DNA from: Spirochaetales bacterium
GTDB lineage: Bacteria; Spirochaetota; Spirochaetia; DSM-2461
Assembly (NCBI GenBank): GCA_028533045.1
Contig: JAQQAP010000038.1
Location: forward strand, 19,537-83,536
DNA length: 64,000 nt
Reading direction: 5' to 3'
Under the pieces are notes generated by a model. That model searched no databases. It was given only the letters and a program-made list of their open reading frames with translations, and had not been told where the DNA came from. Shown here piece by piece: positions 41,780-48,962 of the stretch; position 1 is the stretch's first letter, and the number at the start of each line of letters is the position of its first letter. A program made the position numbers and the translations under genes.

Positions 41780-42499
41780 GTGGCGGCAAAAAGAAAAAGA
41801 TGTAAGGTGTGTGAACACAAGATGGTTGCAGAGATCAATAGCAAGATACGCAACGGAGAACCAATTAGCAGGTTGTGTGCTTTATATGGAATATCAAGAA
41901 ATACCATAATGAAGCACCGCGATAACTGTTTGACCGATATTCTCGCCAAAGATGATGCCGCTAGGGATGCCATGCAAGCCACCGGTTTGAAGAACGACAT
42001 GGAAGAACTTTTGACAAGAGTTCGCAAGTTGTTTGATGCTTATGATCGTCAATTACAAGACCCGGATAATCCAGATCAATATGATGTTTCACCCCGTGCT
42101 AACGAGATAGACATTATATATCGGGATTTCGATAAAGAAACCGGTAAGCAATCACAAATAACAAAAAAGGCCAACTTTCAACAGTTACTTGATACCATTT
42201 ATACCGATGGCCGGTTTATTATCCAGGGAATAACCCATAGTAAACCGGATCACGGAGATATGCTTTTAAAAACCGCAACAAAGTTAGAGAACAGTATTAA
42301 ACTGCTCGACGAATCTACCCGTAAGGCGATAGAGTGGGAACACAAGAAAGCGGCCATGGAAAAATTACAGCAGTCAGACAACGTGGAAGTATCATTTGAA
42401 AAACAAGTTGCCGTGATAACTGAAAAAGTCACTCTAGCCGTAAAAGAATCAAATACAGAAGAGCTTTCTGCCTTGGCGGGTCTTCCAGAATTAAATTAA
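41780..42499 (+). CDS. Probable small terminase subunit
   Basis: 239 residues from GTG. An N-terminal Cys/His stretch (KRCKVCEHKMVAEINSKIRN) is followed by a helix-turn-helix (EPISRLCALYGISRNTIMKH), then a long helical region. This architecture is that of TerS-like proteins that recognise the packaging start. The large subunit is 6.5 kb downstream, separated by many small genes, which is unusual but seen in some phages. Could instead be another HTH regulator. Confidence 0.5.
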   Translation: MAAKRKRCKVCEHKMVAEINSKIRNGEPISRLCALYGISRNTIMKHRDNCLTDILAKDDAARDAMQATGLKNDMEELLTRVRKLFDAYDRQLQDPDNPDQYDVSPRANEIDIIYRDFDKETGKQSQITKKANFQQLLDTIYTDGRFIIQGITHSKPDHGDMLLKTATKLENSIKLLDESTRKAIEWEHKKAAMEKLQQSDNVEVSFEKQVAVITEKVTLAVKESNTEELSALAGLPELN

Positions 42500-42508
42500 A
42501 AAAATCCC

Positions 42509-42537
42509 TTGCACAATAATTAAACACATGGTAAGAT
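42509..42537 (+). promoter_or_regulatory. Promoter
   Basis: TTGCAC, 17-bp spacer, TAAGAT, 17 nt upstream of a small membrane protein gene after the TerS-like stop. Confidence 0.5.
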
Positions 42538-42554
42538 TCATAAAAAGGAGAATT

Positions 42555-42695
42555 ATGATCATTATGTTGTTAGTTATCCAGATAGTAGCTATTCTATTGG
42601 CTCCTGCATTGAGGTTGTTAGGCAATACGCCGGAGGTAGATAATGTTAGCCCTTTCATGGAAGCGGTTATAGGGTTAACCGGGGATGAAGCATGA
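42555..42695 (+). CDS. 46-residue membrane or secreted protein
   Basis: AAAAAGGAG before ATG, below a promoter. Hydrophobic N-terminus (IIMLLVIQIVAILLAPALRL), short acidic C-terminus. Function unknown. Confidence 0.55.
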   Translation: MIIMLLVIQIVAILLAPALRLLGNTPEVDNVSPFMEAVIGLTGDEA

Positions 42696-42742
42696 CCAAA
42701 AAAAGAATAGCCCTTATGTGGGTAATGGAGAATGAAAGATGA
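42692..42742 (+). CDS. 16-residue micro-ORF
   Basis: Linked by ATGA overlaps to both neighbours (MTKKRIALMWVMENER). It may only maintain translational coupling. Confidence 0.3.
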   Translation: MTKKRIALMWVMENER

Positions 42743-42900
42743 AAAACGAGACAATTTTAAGATGCCCTGCTTGTGGTAGACAACCAACAGTACAACAATT
42801 TTGTGGGTGGCACATATTCTGCGGAGATTTACAGGTCGATGCTCTTACATATAGAGGAGCCGTTAAGCGGTGGAACAGAATAGCGAGAGGGTTGCTTTGA
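42739..42900 (+). CDS. 53-residue zinc-ribbon (Lar-like) protein
   Basis: ILRCPACGRQPTVQQF, HIFCGD and the basic C-terminal YRGAVKRWNRIARGL match the Lar-like restriction-alleviation zinc ribbon pattern (CPFCG...A...WN.R). ATGA coupling on both sides. Confidence 0.55.
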   Translation: MKNETILRCPACGRQPTVQQFCGWHIFCGDLQVDALTYRGAVKRWNRIARGLL

Positions 42901-43022
42901 AAAAAGAAATGAAAATTATCATAGGGTTTATCGTATTTATAACATGGACAGGTATGTGGTATATGTCGGGAAGAATGGATGGTATGGATATAGTGTTTGA
43001 TTCTATAGGGAGTATTGGATGA
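42897..43022 (+). CDS. 41-residue membrane protein
   Basis: TTG start overlapping the previous stop (ATG 42909 alternative). IIIGFIVFITWTGMWYMSG is a single transmembrane helix. ATGA overlap with the following gene. Confidence 0.5.
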   Translation: MKKEMKIIIGFIVFITWTGMWYMSGRMDGMDIVFDSIGSIG

Positions 43023-43420
43023 AAATAGAAACCATAGAAAAGTATCTTGACAAAATCGGAATTTCGCCGGGGCCTTGGCTGAAAGGGATAGCGATGCAAT
43101 ACGGGAAAAGGCATTATGGGGTAGTCAATAAAGACTACGACATTGCATTATGTGGCGACATGGATGACCCATGGGAAAAAGAATCTGGTGAAGCAAATAT
43201 GAACGTTCTAGTCGCCTCCCGTGATATGCTTGTGATGTTATTCGACTGCGCCTTTACCTTTGAGTTCTACGCCAAAGAACACAGAAAGAAACACGGTGTA
43301 GGGAACGAAAAATATCAAAGGAATAGGCTCATGTTTGAGGCCACCATTGAGAACCTCGAACAAGCCTTATCCCGCCCATGGGAAGAGATAAGAAAAGAAC
43401 TGGAAGAAATGGAGGAATAG
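43019..43420 (+). CDS. 133-residue hypothetical protein
   Basis: KYLDKIGISPGPWLKGIAMQ at the start, NMNVLVASRDMLVMLFDCAF in the centre, helical acidic C-terminus. Phage proteins with this central block often lie among small early genes; function unknown. Confidence 0.55.
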   Translation: MKIETIEKYLDKIGISPGPWLKGIAMQYGKRHYGVVNKDYDIALCGDMDDPWEKESGEANMNVLVASRDMLVMLFDCAFTFEFYAKEHRKKHGVGNEKYQRNRLMFEATIENLEQALSRPWEEIRKELEEMEE

Positions 43421-43421
43421 T

Positions 43422-43613
43422 ATGAAACGAATTGATAGCTACATGACAGAGATGTTTTACCTCATCTGTGATGAATGTGGAGAAGAATCTGAAGCGTCAG
43501 ATGACTATATGCTTGCTATTGAAGAAGGGGAGTATAATGGCTGGGAAGTAGAACATAATGGACGGGTAATCACAAAGTGTTTGTGTCCAAATTGCGAGGA
43601 GACAAATTCATGA
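43422..43613 (+). CDS. 63-residue zinc-ribbon protein
   Basis: ATGGAGGAAT before ATG. LICDECGEESEASDDYML and CLCPNCEETNS form two Cys pairs. Small zinc-binding phage protein. Confidence 0.6.
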   Translation: MKRIDSYMTEMFYLICDECGEESEASDDYMLAIEEGEYNGWEVEHNGRVITKCLCPNCEETNS

Positions 43614-43921
43614 GTGAGAAGATAAAGCGGTATGACATAATTATGGGTCTTGATCAAACATTTGAAGGGCCTATCCCATACTATATGCTAGAGCAAAGCT
43701 ATAACGGATATTTAGTAAAATATGAAGAGATTGAATCCGAACTTGAAAAGGTAAAGGCTGAGAGGGACAGGGCTGTGAATGACTACGCTAAAAGTGTAGA
43801 TGTTCTTCGCCAATGCAGGGATTTGCTTGTAAAAATTGAAGTGAGTGAAAGCTGCATTAAAATGGCTGAGATAATCGATATTAACTTTTTATCCCTAAAC
43901 AATGAGGAGGAAGAGAAGTGA
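43610..43921 (+). CDS. 103-residue coiled-coil protein
   Basis: Start ATG 43610, overlapping the previous stop, with GAGGAGA upstream. YEEIESELEKVKAERDRAVN is a clear coiled coil. Function unknown. Confidence 0.55.
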   Translation: MSEKIKRYDIIMGLDQTFEGPIPYYMLEQSYNGYLVKYEEIESELEKVKAERDRAVNDYAKSVDVLRQCRDLLVKIEVSESCIKMAEIIDINFLSLNNEEEEK

Positions 43922-44196
43922 AGAAAACTAAAAGAAGTGTTTTAGTTCTAGCAGAAGGTTCAGTGGCTAAAAATATTACAATTATAGGTAAGATTAGAGC
44001 TATTGGTTCTTGTATTAAGATAATCGACTCAATTTTAATTGGCGATGTTACTATTATTAAAAACTTGGCGGGAATAGAACTTATCAACAATCGTTTTTAC
44101 CCTAATTGGGAGACATATAAACGAACAGAAGGTAATTTTATTGAAAGGGTATATTATAGATTTCTTGAAACTCTTAGAAGATGTCAAGGAGTATAG
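43918..44196 (+). CDS. 92-residue hypothetical protein
   Basis: GTG start with GAGGAGG upstream. The front half alternates hydrophobic residues with Ile/Gly (NITIIGKIRAIGSCIKIIDS), suggesting short beta-helix-like turns; the tail is aromatic and charged. Confidence 0.5.
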   Translation: MKKTKRSVLVLAEGSVAKNITIIGKIRAIGSCIKIIDSILIGDVTIIKNLAGIELINNRFYPNWETYKRTEGNFIERVYYRFLETLRRCQGV

Positions 44197-44199
44197 GAA

Positions 44200-44562
44200 A
44201 TGAAAGAAGACTTATTACCCTGCCCGTTTTGTGGTTCACCAGTAGAGATAGAATCTACATACGACAATGAGATTATTACCTGTACATTGTGTCCGGCTAG
44301 AATGGACTATGAAGGAAGTCATAGTGCGGCCATTGCTATGTGGAACACCCGCACAACTCACGATAGGTGGATAAGTACAGCGGAAAGGCTACCGGATAAA
44401 GATATGGCTTGTTTGATTGTCTATAGACGGGAAACATATAAAGCGGTCTGGAATGACTATCATAAGTGTTGGGATGACCACTCTGGCGATGATTATTGGC
44501 TTGACCCGGAAGTTCCTACCCACTGGCGACCTATACCTAAACCACCGGAAAGCCTAACATGA
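44200..44562 (+). CDS. Lar-like zinc ribbon fused to DUF551
   Basis: 120 residues. LLPCPFCGSPVEIES and CTLCPARMDYEGSHSAAIAM, then MWNTR, are the Lar-type ribbon. From 57, RWISTAERLPDKDMACLIVY, ending THWRPIPKPPE, is DUF551. Lar of Rac prophage reduces host restriction; whether this copy does so is unknown. Confidence 0.7.
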   Translation: MKEDLLPCPFCGSPVEIESTYDNEIITCTLCPARMDYEGSHSAAIAMWNTRTTHDRWISTAERLPDKDMACLIVYRRETYKAVWNDYHKCWDDHSGDDYWLDPEVPTHWRPIPKPPESLT

Positions 44563-44566
44563 GCCA

Positions 44567-44761
44567 ATGGAAATAGACTATCAAGCACACATTAAACATT
44601 GTGCCGAAACAATATCTAAAACCTATAAAATCCCCTTCAAAGAAGCCCTAAGTCGAATGGGCTACAAAGAAGTAATGGGATATTACATAGAATCTAAAAA
44701 TACCACAAATAAAACTAAAGGTGGAATAGATGAAAGGAGAATTAGACTGGATGGAAGATGA
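44567..44761 (+). CDS. 64-residue hypothetical protein
   Basis: Weak ribosome site (GGAAAG at 17 bases). HCAETISKTYKIPFKEALSR is helical. Overlaps the next gene by 32 nt. Less certain than its neighbours. Confidence 0.4.
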   Translation: MEIDYQAHIKHCAETISKTYKIPFKEALSRMGYKEVMGYYIESKNTTNKTKGGIDERRIRLDGR

Positions 44762-45065
44762 AGCCGAAATTACGTACTCAGGAGAAGTAAGAAAGAAACT
44801 GGATGTGTACCTACACAAATACAGAGGAACCAGGAGAACTAGAAAGGAACTCCCTTACGATGATATGTGGATATTGTACTCGTTCTTTATGGACCGAATA
44901 CCCCGTGATACCCGCTTGATAAAAAATCGGTATGATGTGTGGCTGAAAGATCAACATACAGCCTTCCGTAAAGAAAAAGGTATTTGTTTTCCTTATACGG
45001 GATACCGTCAGGACTTGTTTAATTGGGTCTGTGAGTGGATGTGTAATGGCAAAGCTGAAAAATGA
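44730..45065 (+). CDS. 111-residue hypothetical protein
   Basis: GGTGGAATAG before ATG. Basic and aromatic (YLHKYRGTRRTRKELPYDDM, then RQDLFNWVCEWMCNGK). No family recognised. Confidence 0.5.
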   Translation: MKGELDWMEDEAEITYSGEVRKKLDVYLHKYRGTRRTRKELPYDDMWILYSFFMDRIPRDTRLIKNRYDVWLKDQHTAFRKEKGICFPYTGYRQDLFNWVCEWMCNGKAEK

Positions 45066-45240
45066 TTGTTTGGATTGTCCGCTAGAAAAGTATTCCTGTT
45101 GTCCGTTGAGAGAAAAGGCCGATAGGATGGGGTTGGGCGGTATTAACCGGTGTGAAATGCGAAAGGCCGTCGAGAACTTCAAATGGAATTACAAAGAAAA
45201 TCTTTTGAAGAGGTATGGAGGGAAAAAGAAAAGTGCATAG
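45046..45240 (+). CDS. 64-residue Cys-rich protein
   Basis: From ATG 45046 (GTG 45031 possible). CLDCPLEKYSCCPLREKADR then NRCEM: a five-Cys pattern in 30 residues that could hold a zinc ion or iron-sulfur cluster. Confidence 0.5.
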   Translation: MAKLKNDCLDCPLEKYSCCPLREKADRMGLGGINRCEMRKAVENFKWNYKENLLKRYGGKKKSA

Positions 45241-45481
45241 GTTAAAAAAAGATTGGCGCGACATAGCGTACCTCGTTTTATATCCCTTGATTATCCCAGG
45301 ATGGGGCCTACTGGTTTCGTTGCTTTGGTTGGTGTTTATGTCAATGATTGAAGTTATATTCATGAAAATGAACCGTGAGGAATGGTGGTTAGATAGGAAT
45401 ATCAGGTATTACCAGTATATCGAACATCTACAGGAAATGTTTGATATCGATGAATACAATGGGTTTTTAACGGAGGTGTGA
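45233..45481 (+). CDS. 82-residue membrane protein
   Basis: GTG 45233 preferred because GGAGGG lies upstream. IAYLVLYPLIIPGWGLLVSL and WLVFMSMIEVIFM are probably two membrane segments; the C-terminus is soluble and acidic. Confidence 0.5.
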   Translation: MHRLKKDWRDIAYLVLYPLIIPGWGLLVSLLWLVFMSMIEVIFMKMNREEWWLDRNIRYYQYIEHLQEMFDIDEYNGFLTEV

Positions 45482-45482
45482 A

Positions 45483-45851
45483 ATGGATTTTATAGAATGG
45501 CTATGCTCTTATTCAAAGAGCTTTAAAGTAATTGAAATGGGTAACGATATTATCGGTTATACAAGATCAATAGATATAGCCGAAACAGTGTCCATCGGGT
45601 ACGGAGCTATCCAGGGACAAGGCGATAAATCTTCTTATGATCATTGGAAAAATATTTATTATCCTTTGTTGCTCAGTGAAGCTATAGATGGAATTAACTG
45701 CAATACAGATTGGGTTATTACATCCTATTGGGATCGTATTGCAATCGAGCAAGACACTGGGGATGGGTTATCCTATGAACTGCATAATGTCGTATCGGCG
45801 CGGCAAAGCGCATTGACTTATATTTATCACAAGGAGAAGAAAAGTGCATAA
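45483..45851 (+). CDS. 122-residue hypothetical protein
   Basis: GGAGGTGTGAA before ATG. Aromatic-rich, mixed fold (GAIQGQGDKSSYDHWKNIYY). No family recognised. Confidence 0.55.
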   Translation: MDFIEWLCSYSKSFKVIEMGNDIIGYTRSIDIAETVSIGYGAIQGQGDKSSYDHWKNIYYPLLLSEAIDGINCNTDWVITSYWDRIAIEQDTGDGLSYELHNVVSARQSALTYIYHKEKKSA

Positions 45852-46077
45852 AATAAACGTAGAAATCAAAGTAGAATCAGAAGAAACATGGGAGCTTTTA
45901 TGTGTCCTGTCATCAGTTTTAAATGAGCCGATTTCTCAAATCATATCGAACTCTATCTCTGTTGATAGAATCGCTTCGTTTTGGACTAAATCTTTGTCTC
46001 AAAGAGATGGCGTGCGCAAAGCAATAAAGTGCCGACACCCGGAACAGTATAAAGTTATTATGGAGGCTGTTAAATGA
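45844..46077 (+). CDS. 77-residue hypothetical protein
   Basis: GTG start after AAGGAGAAGAAAA. INVEIKVESEETWELLCVLS at the front suggests a ferredoxin-like strand-helix unit. ATGA link to the next gene. Confidence 0.5.
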   Translation: MHKINVEIKVESEETWELLCVLSSVLNEPISQIISNSISVDRIASFWTKSLSQRDGVRKAIKCRHPEQYKVIMEAVK

Positions 46078-46199
46078 CAGAAAAAATCAAAAAGTTAAAG
46101 CGAATAATATGCGATATAGTTCACATAACCCTTTCGTTTGCCGTTTGCCTGGTGTTGTTTTGGCTTCTGGCCACATCATTTACCATGATATTAAAATAA
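46074..46199 (+). CDS. 41-residue membrane protein
   Basis: ATGA coupling, TGGAGG upstream. Basic front (MTEKIKKLKRII), then a transmembrane helix (ITLSFAVCLVLFWLLATSF). Function unknown. Confidence 0.5.
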   Translation: MTEKIKKLKRIICDIVHITLSFAVCLVLFWLLATSFTMILK

Positions 46200-46202
46200 T
46201 AT

Positions 46203-46231
46203 TTGACATAATTAAACGCCCGTGTTAATCT
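46203..46231 (+). promoter_or_regulatory. Promoter
   Basis: TTGACA, 17-bp spacer, TAATCT, 18 nt upstream of the next start. Confidence 0.7.
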
Positions 46232-46249
46232 GAATGAAAAGGAGAATGT

Positions 46250-46519
46250 ATGTTAAAGGTTAAACTCGATATAAAAATGTTTACTCATGATTGCAGTAAA
46301 TGTAACTATCTGTTTTCAATCCTTGGCGCGAAGGTTGACGGGCTTTATGTTTCGCATTTTGACGTTTACCATCATTCAGGGGATCATGAAACCTATGTAC
46401 TGCGGTATGGGTCTGATGGGCCAGCTTATATAAGTGGAAAACCGGGGATACTGTTGAATTATGGTCAGGATGTAAAGGATATTTTATGGCTCGCAATAGC
46501 GGAAACAAAACAGCAATAA
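46250..46519 (+). CDS. 89-residue hypothetical protein
   Basis: AAAAGGAG before ATG, first gene behind a promoter. CSKCNYLFSILGAKVDGLYV and FDVYHHSGDHETYVL; possible metal site from Cys and His. Function unknown. Confidence 0.55.
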   Translation: MLKVKLDIKMFTHDCSKCNYLFSILGAKVDGLYVSHFDVYHHSGDHETYVLRYGSDGPAYISGKPGILLNYGQDVKDILWLAIAETKQQ

Positions 46520-47049
46520 GAATCTACGAATTAAAAAATGGGAAAGAAACCTTGCGAAAGATAATACCAAACAAAAAAGAGAGGAGCAAAGTAATGTGTA
46601 CGGAGTATGAGGATAGCCCAGGGATAGAATCCCCTATCACTGGTATAGTATCTATGATAGATGGGATTGAATATCCGGCTAATATCAATAAAGAGGTAAT
46701 TCGTAAAGCGGAAGAACTGGGGATAGTAATTTGTTATGGCGCTTCCGATCTTCTGGAATTTGAAGGTGCTATGTGTGCTGAGTTCGGGGCTTGTGACGGT
46801 GTTACAATCAAATTGGGTCAGAATGGGTTTGTGAAAAATATCTGTAGTGATGATGATTGCCCTTATTATCACCTTGAACTTAAAAACGCAAAACATGAAG
46901 TACGGGCAGAATGGGAGCCTGAACCTGGCGTGTCATGTAGGGTTACCGGAACAATGCCCTGTGAGGAATTCCGCATTATGGAAGACGGGGAATTGTTTGG
47001 GACAGGAATTGTCTTTGCTATGGAGAGCTTGAAGTATGGCGAGAATTAG
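46486..47049 (+). CDS. 187-residue hypothetical protein (internal start at 46594 possible)
   Basis: ATG 46486 has AAAGGA upstream and overlaps the previous gene by 34 nt. ATG 46594 has a better GAGAGGAG site and would give 151 residues. The core ICYGASDLLEFEGAMCAEFG, then CSDDDCPYYHLE, recalls small phage proteins starting with an MCTEYEDSPGI-like sequence. Function unknown. Confidence 0.5.
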   Translation: MARNSGNKTAIRIYELKNGKETLRKIIPNKKERSKVMCTEYEDSPGIESPITGIVSMIDGIEYPANINKEVIRKAEELGIVICYGASDLLEFEGAMCAEFGACDGVTIKLGQNGFVKNICSDDDCPYYHLELKNAKHEVRAEWEPEPGVSCRVTGTMPCEEFRIMEDGELFGTGIVFAMESLKYGEN

Positions 47050-47446
47050 TACACACGCAAAAGAGAGGTTGCGTGAAAGATTTGGATTGAGCCAGGACCA
47101 GATAGGAGAATTTGGTAATGCTATCAACCAAATTGGACAGTATAGGTTGATTCAGCGAAAAGATAACATGGAGGTCAGAGAAGTAAACCTGTTTGGTGCC
47201 GCCATTCAAGGGGTCGTGAGAAATAATGTTATCGTGACTTGTACCATAGACACTATGTTAGCTGATAATGAAAGTGTCGAGATTAACTCTTTGAATAATA
47301 AAATAATCGAACTAAAAAGAGTCGTTAAAGAATATAAGAATACGGAATTGTCACGCGTAAGAGATCCGTTTGTTCTCTCTTTTGTTTCTCTTCTTCGTGA
47401 TAGAATGGAGTACAGAAAGAAGATAAAAGAGCGTGATTCAGCATGA
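47036..47446 (+). CDS. 136-residue hypothetical protein
   Basis: ISTHAKERLRERFGLSQDQI at the start resembles a toxin-like/HEPN-neutral phage family with a basic helix; C-terminal half helical and charged. Overlaps both neighbours slightly. Function unknown. Confidence 0.5.
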   Translation: MARISTHAKERLRERFGLSQDQIGEFGNAINQIGQYRLIQRKDNMEVREVNLFGAAIQGVVRNNVIVTCTIDTMLADNESVEINSLNNKIIELKRVVKEYKNTELSRVRDPFVLSFVSLLRDRMEYRKKIKERDSA

Positions 47447-47694
47447 AGCACTTCATAATTTCCGTAAATATCCCGGAAGCCACCGATGAACAGATTAAAG
47501 AATGGATAGAAAAAGAAACAGGAATGAGAGATAATATCAGCATGAACAATCCGCTATGGGTGAACGACCTGAAAGCAGAAAGTGTCATTGAGGTTGATAT
47601 TGAAAAGTGGACCAAAGAGCTAACTGAAGCAATAGGGGAGAAAAATGATTCTGTTTCGCTATCCGAAGAAGAAGACTATGGAATTCCGTGGTAA
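47443..47694 (+). CDS. 83-residue hypothetical protein
   Basis: ATGA coupling. HFIISVNIPEATDEQIKEWI is a ferredoxin-like strand-helix start; acidic end (SLSEEEDYGIPW). Function unknown. Confidence 0.5.
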   Translation: MKHFIISVNIPEATDEQIKEWIEKETGMRDNISMNNPLWVNDLKAESVIEVDIEKWTKELTEAIGEKNDSVSLSEEEDYGIPW

Positions 47695-47824
47695 TCTTAC
47701 CTTGTCAGTGTCTAACACCAATAAACAAGTAATTGTAGATGATGGAGAAAAAGTTTATGTGTTGCCGCAGGATGGATTACTAAGAATTGACGTAAGGGAT
47801 GATAATGGAAAGGAGGAAGTATAG
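47645..47824 (+). CDS. 59-residue hypothetical protein in an overlapping frame
   Basis: ATG preceded by GGGGAGAAAA, overlapping the previous gene by 50 nt; the following gene starts right at its stop. LFRYPKKKTMEFRGNLTLSV then VYVLPQDGLLRIDVRDDNG is regular beta-type sequence, supporting a real gene. Confidence 0.5.
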   Translation: MILFRYPKKKTMEFRGNLTLSVSNTNKQVIVDDGEKVYVLPQDGLLRIDVRDDNGKEEV

Positions 47825-48031
47825 ATGAATAAAATCTTATGTACCGTTCCCAATGCTCATTGTTCCTATCGGTCACACACCGATAGGAGGTATTGTGCTA
47901 ACGGGAAAGCATGTAAAGTCAGCGGAGACGGAAAGCGGCACTGTATGAACTGCAAAGGGAAGGACGCCCCTATTGATCAATCTCCGTGTTTTAGTTGTGA
48001 CGATCAATTAAGCGAGTGGAGGGGAGTGTGA
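47825..48031 (+). CDS. 68-residue Cys-rich protein
   Basis: AAAGGAGG upstream. Nine Cys (NKILCTVPNAHCSYRSHTDR, YCANGKACKV, HCMNCKGK, PCFSCDD), a likely multi-zinc fold. Function unknown. Confidence 0.55.
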   Translation: MNKILCTVPNAHCSYRSHTDRRYCANGKACKVSGDGKRHCMNCKGKDAPIDQSPCFSCDDQLSEWRGV

Positions 48032-48138
48032 AAACGTTTACGATAGATGAAATAGTCGAGATATTGGGTGAAATCGGCCTTCCTGTATGGATGGTTTCAA
48101 GAATAGAAAGGAAGTTCCGTGAAAGAGCGAATCATTAA
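48028..48138 (+). CDS. 36-residue hypothetical protein
   Basis: GTGA overlap with the previous stop, GGAGGGGAG upstream. FTIDEIVEILGEIGLPVWMV is one amphipathic helix pair. Followed by an overlapping GTG start. Confidence 0.45.
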   Translation: MKTFTIDEIVEILGEIGLPVWMVSRIERKFRERANH

Positions 48139-48607
48139 CATTCTCCAAGAAGAAGAATTAACCAGAAAAGAACTGCTGTGGAAATTTCCCCCGTCAGAAA
48201 AGGGGGCCGTAGATAGAGCGTTTACTATCCTGTTAATTGAGGGAGCGATTGTCCCTGGAAGCAAAGAAAATACCTACAAAGCTAAAAAGACTAACAAATA
48301 TCGCAACGTAAAAACAGAAATTGACGGCATGATCTTCGACAGCAAGAAAGAGGGCCAGCGATACCTTGATTTGAAAGTATTGCAACAGTCCGGTGAAATA
48401 TCAGACTTAAAAATGCAAGTTCCCTTTGCATATGATGAGGGGGGTAAGCATATATTTAAGTATCTGGCCGATTTCACGTATAAAGACAAAGAGGGGAATA
48501 TGATTATTGAAGACGTTAAGAGTGCCAAGACGGCAAAGCTCCCGGTGTATCGATTGAAAAAGAAGTTGATTGAGGCCCGGTATGGAGTTGTGATAAGCGA
48601 AGTATAA
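48119..48607 (+). CDS. DUF1064 (Holliday-junction-resolvase-like) nuclease with N-terminal winged helix
   Basis: 162 residues from GTG. About 1-50 looks like a winged helix (ILQEEELTRKELLWKFPPSE). From 60, KYRNVKTEIDGMIFDSKKEG, then FKYLADFTYKDKEGNMIIED and VKSAKTAKLPVYRLKKKL, is the DUF1064 endonuclease-fold signature (E, D, E-x-K). Probably resolves branched DNA during replication or packaging. Confidence 0.75.
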   Translation: MKERIINILQEEELTRKELLWKFPPSEKGAVDRAFTILLIEGAIVPGSKENTYKAKKTNKYRNVKTEIDGMIFDSKKEGQRYLDLKVLQQSGEISDLKMQVPFAYDEGGKHIFKYLADFTYKDKEGNMIIEDVKSAKTAKLPVYRLKKKLIEARYGVVISEV

Positions 48608-48613
48608 GTAGCC

Positions 48614-48642
48614 TTCACTAAACAGATAAAATCATATATAAT
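48614..48642 (+). promoter_or_regulatory. Promoter of the packaging genes
   Basis: TTCACT, 17-bp spacer, TATAAT, 32 nt upstream of the gene before the large terminase. Confidence 0.6.
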
Positions 48643-48674
48643 AAACTATTAAGTGTTTAACCGGGATGGAATAA

Positions 48675-48962
48675 ATGGCGAAACCGATGACGGAAGAAAA
48701 GAAAGTGTGGCGGGATTTAAAACGAAGATGCTATATGCCAAATACATACAATTATAGCTATTATGAGCCGGATAATTGTAGATGGGTTACTATAAAAGAA
48801 AATTGTCGCAACAAAAGTACTAATGTAATATCTCAAGAAGATGTGGAAAATATGCGTTCATTAAGAGAACAAGGTTTTAAATATAGAGAGATAAGTGAAA
48901 AGTTGAATATAAAATATAGTCATGTGGCTGATGTTTTGTCTGGAAGACGGTGGGCTGACTGA
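48675..48962 (+). CDS. Internally deleted HNH/AP2-type endonuclease remnant with HTH tail
   Basis: 95 residues. WRDLKRRCYMPNT at 12-24 and YYEPDNCRWVTIKENCRNKS at 30-49 are the outer blocks of phage HNH endonucleases, which normally have some 40 more residues between them including catalytic His. Here the two blocks abut, so the nuclease is probably inactive. The C-terminal 45 residues form an HTH (QGFKYREISEKLNIKYSHVA). It lies directly before the large terminase gene, a common homing-endonuclease site. Confidence 0.6.
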   Translation: MAKPMTEEKKVWRDLKRRCYMPNTYNYSYYEPDNCRWVTIKENCRNKSTNVISQEDVENMRSLREQGFKYREISEKLNIKYSHVADVLSGRRWAD

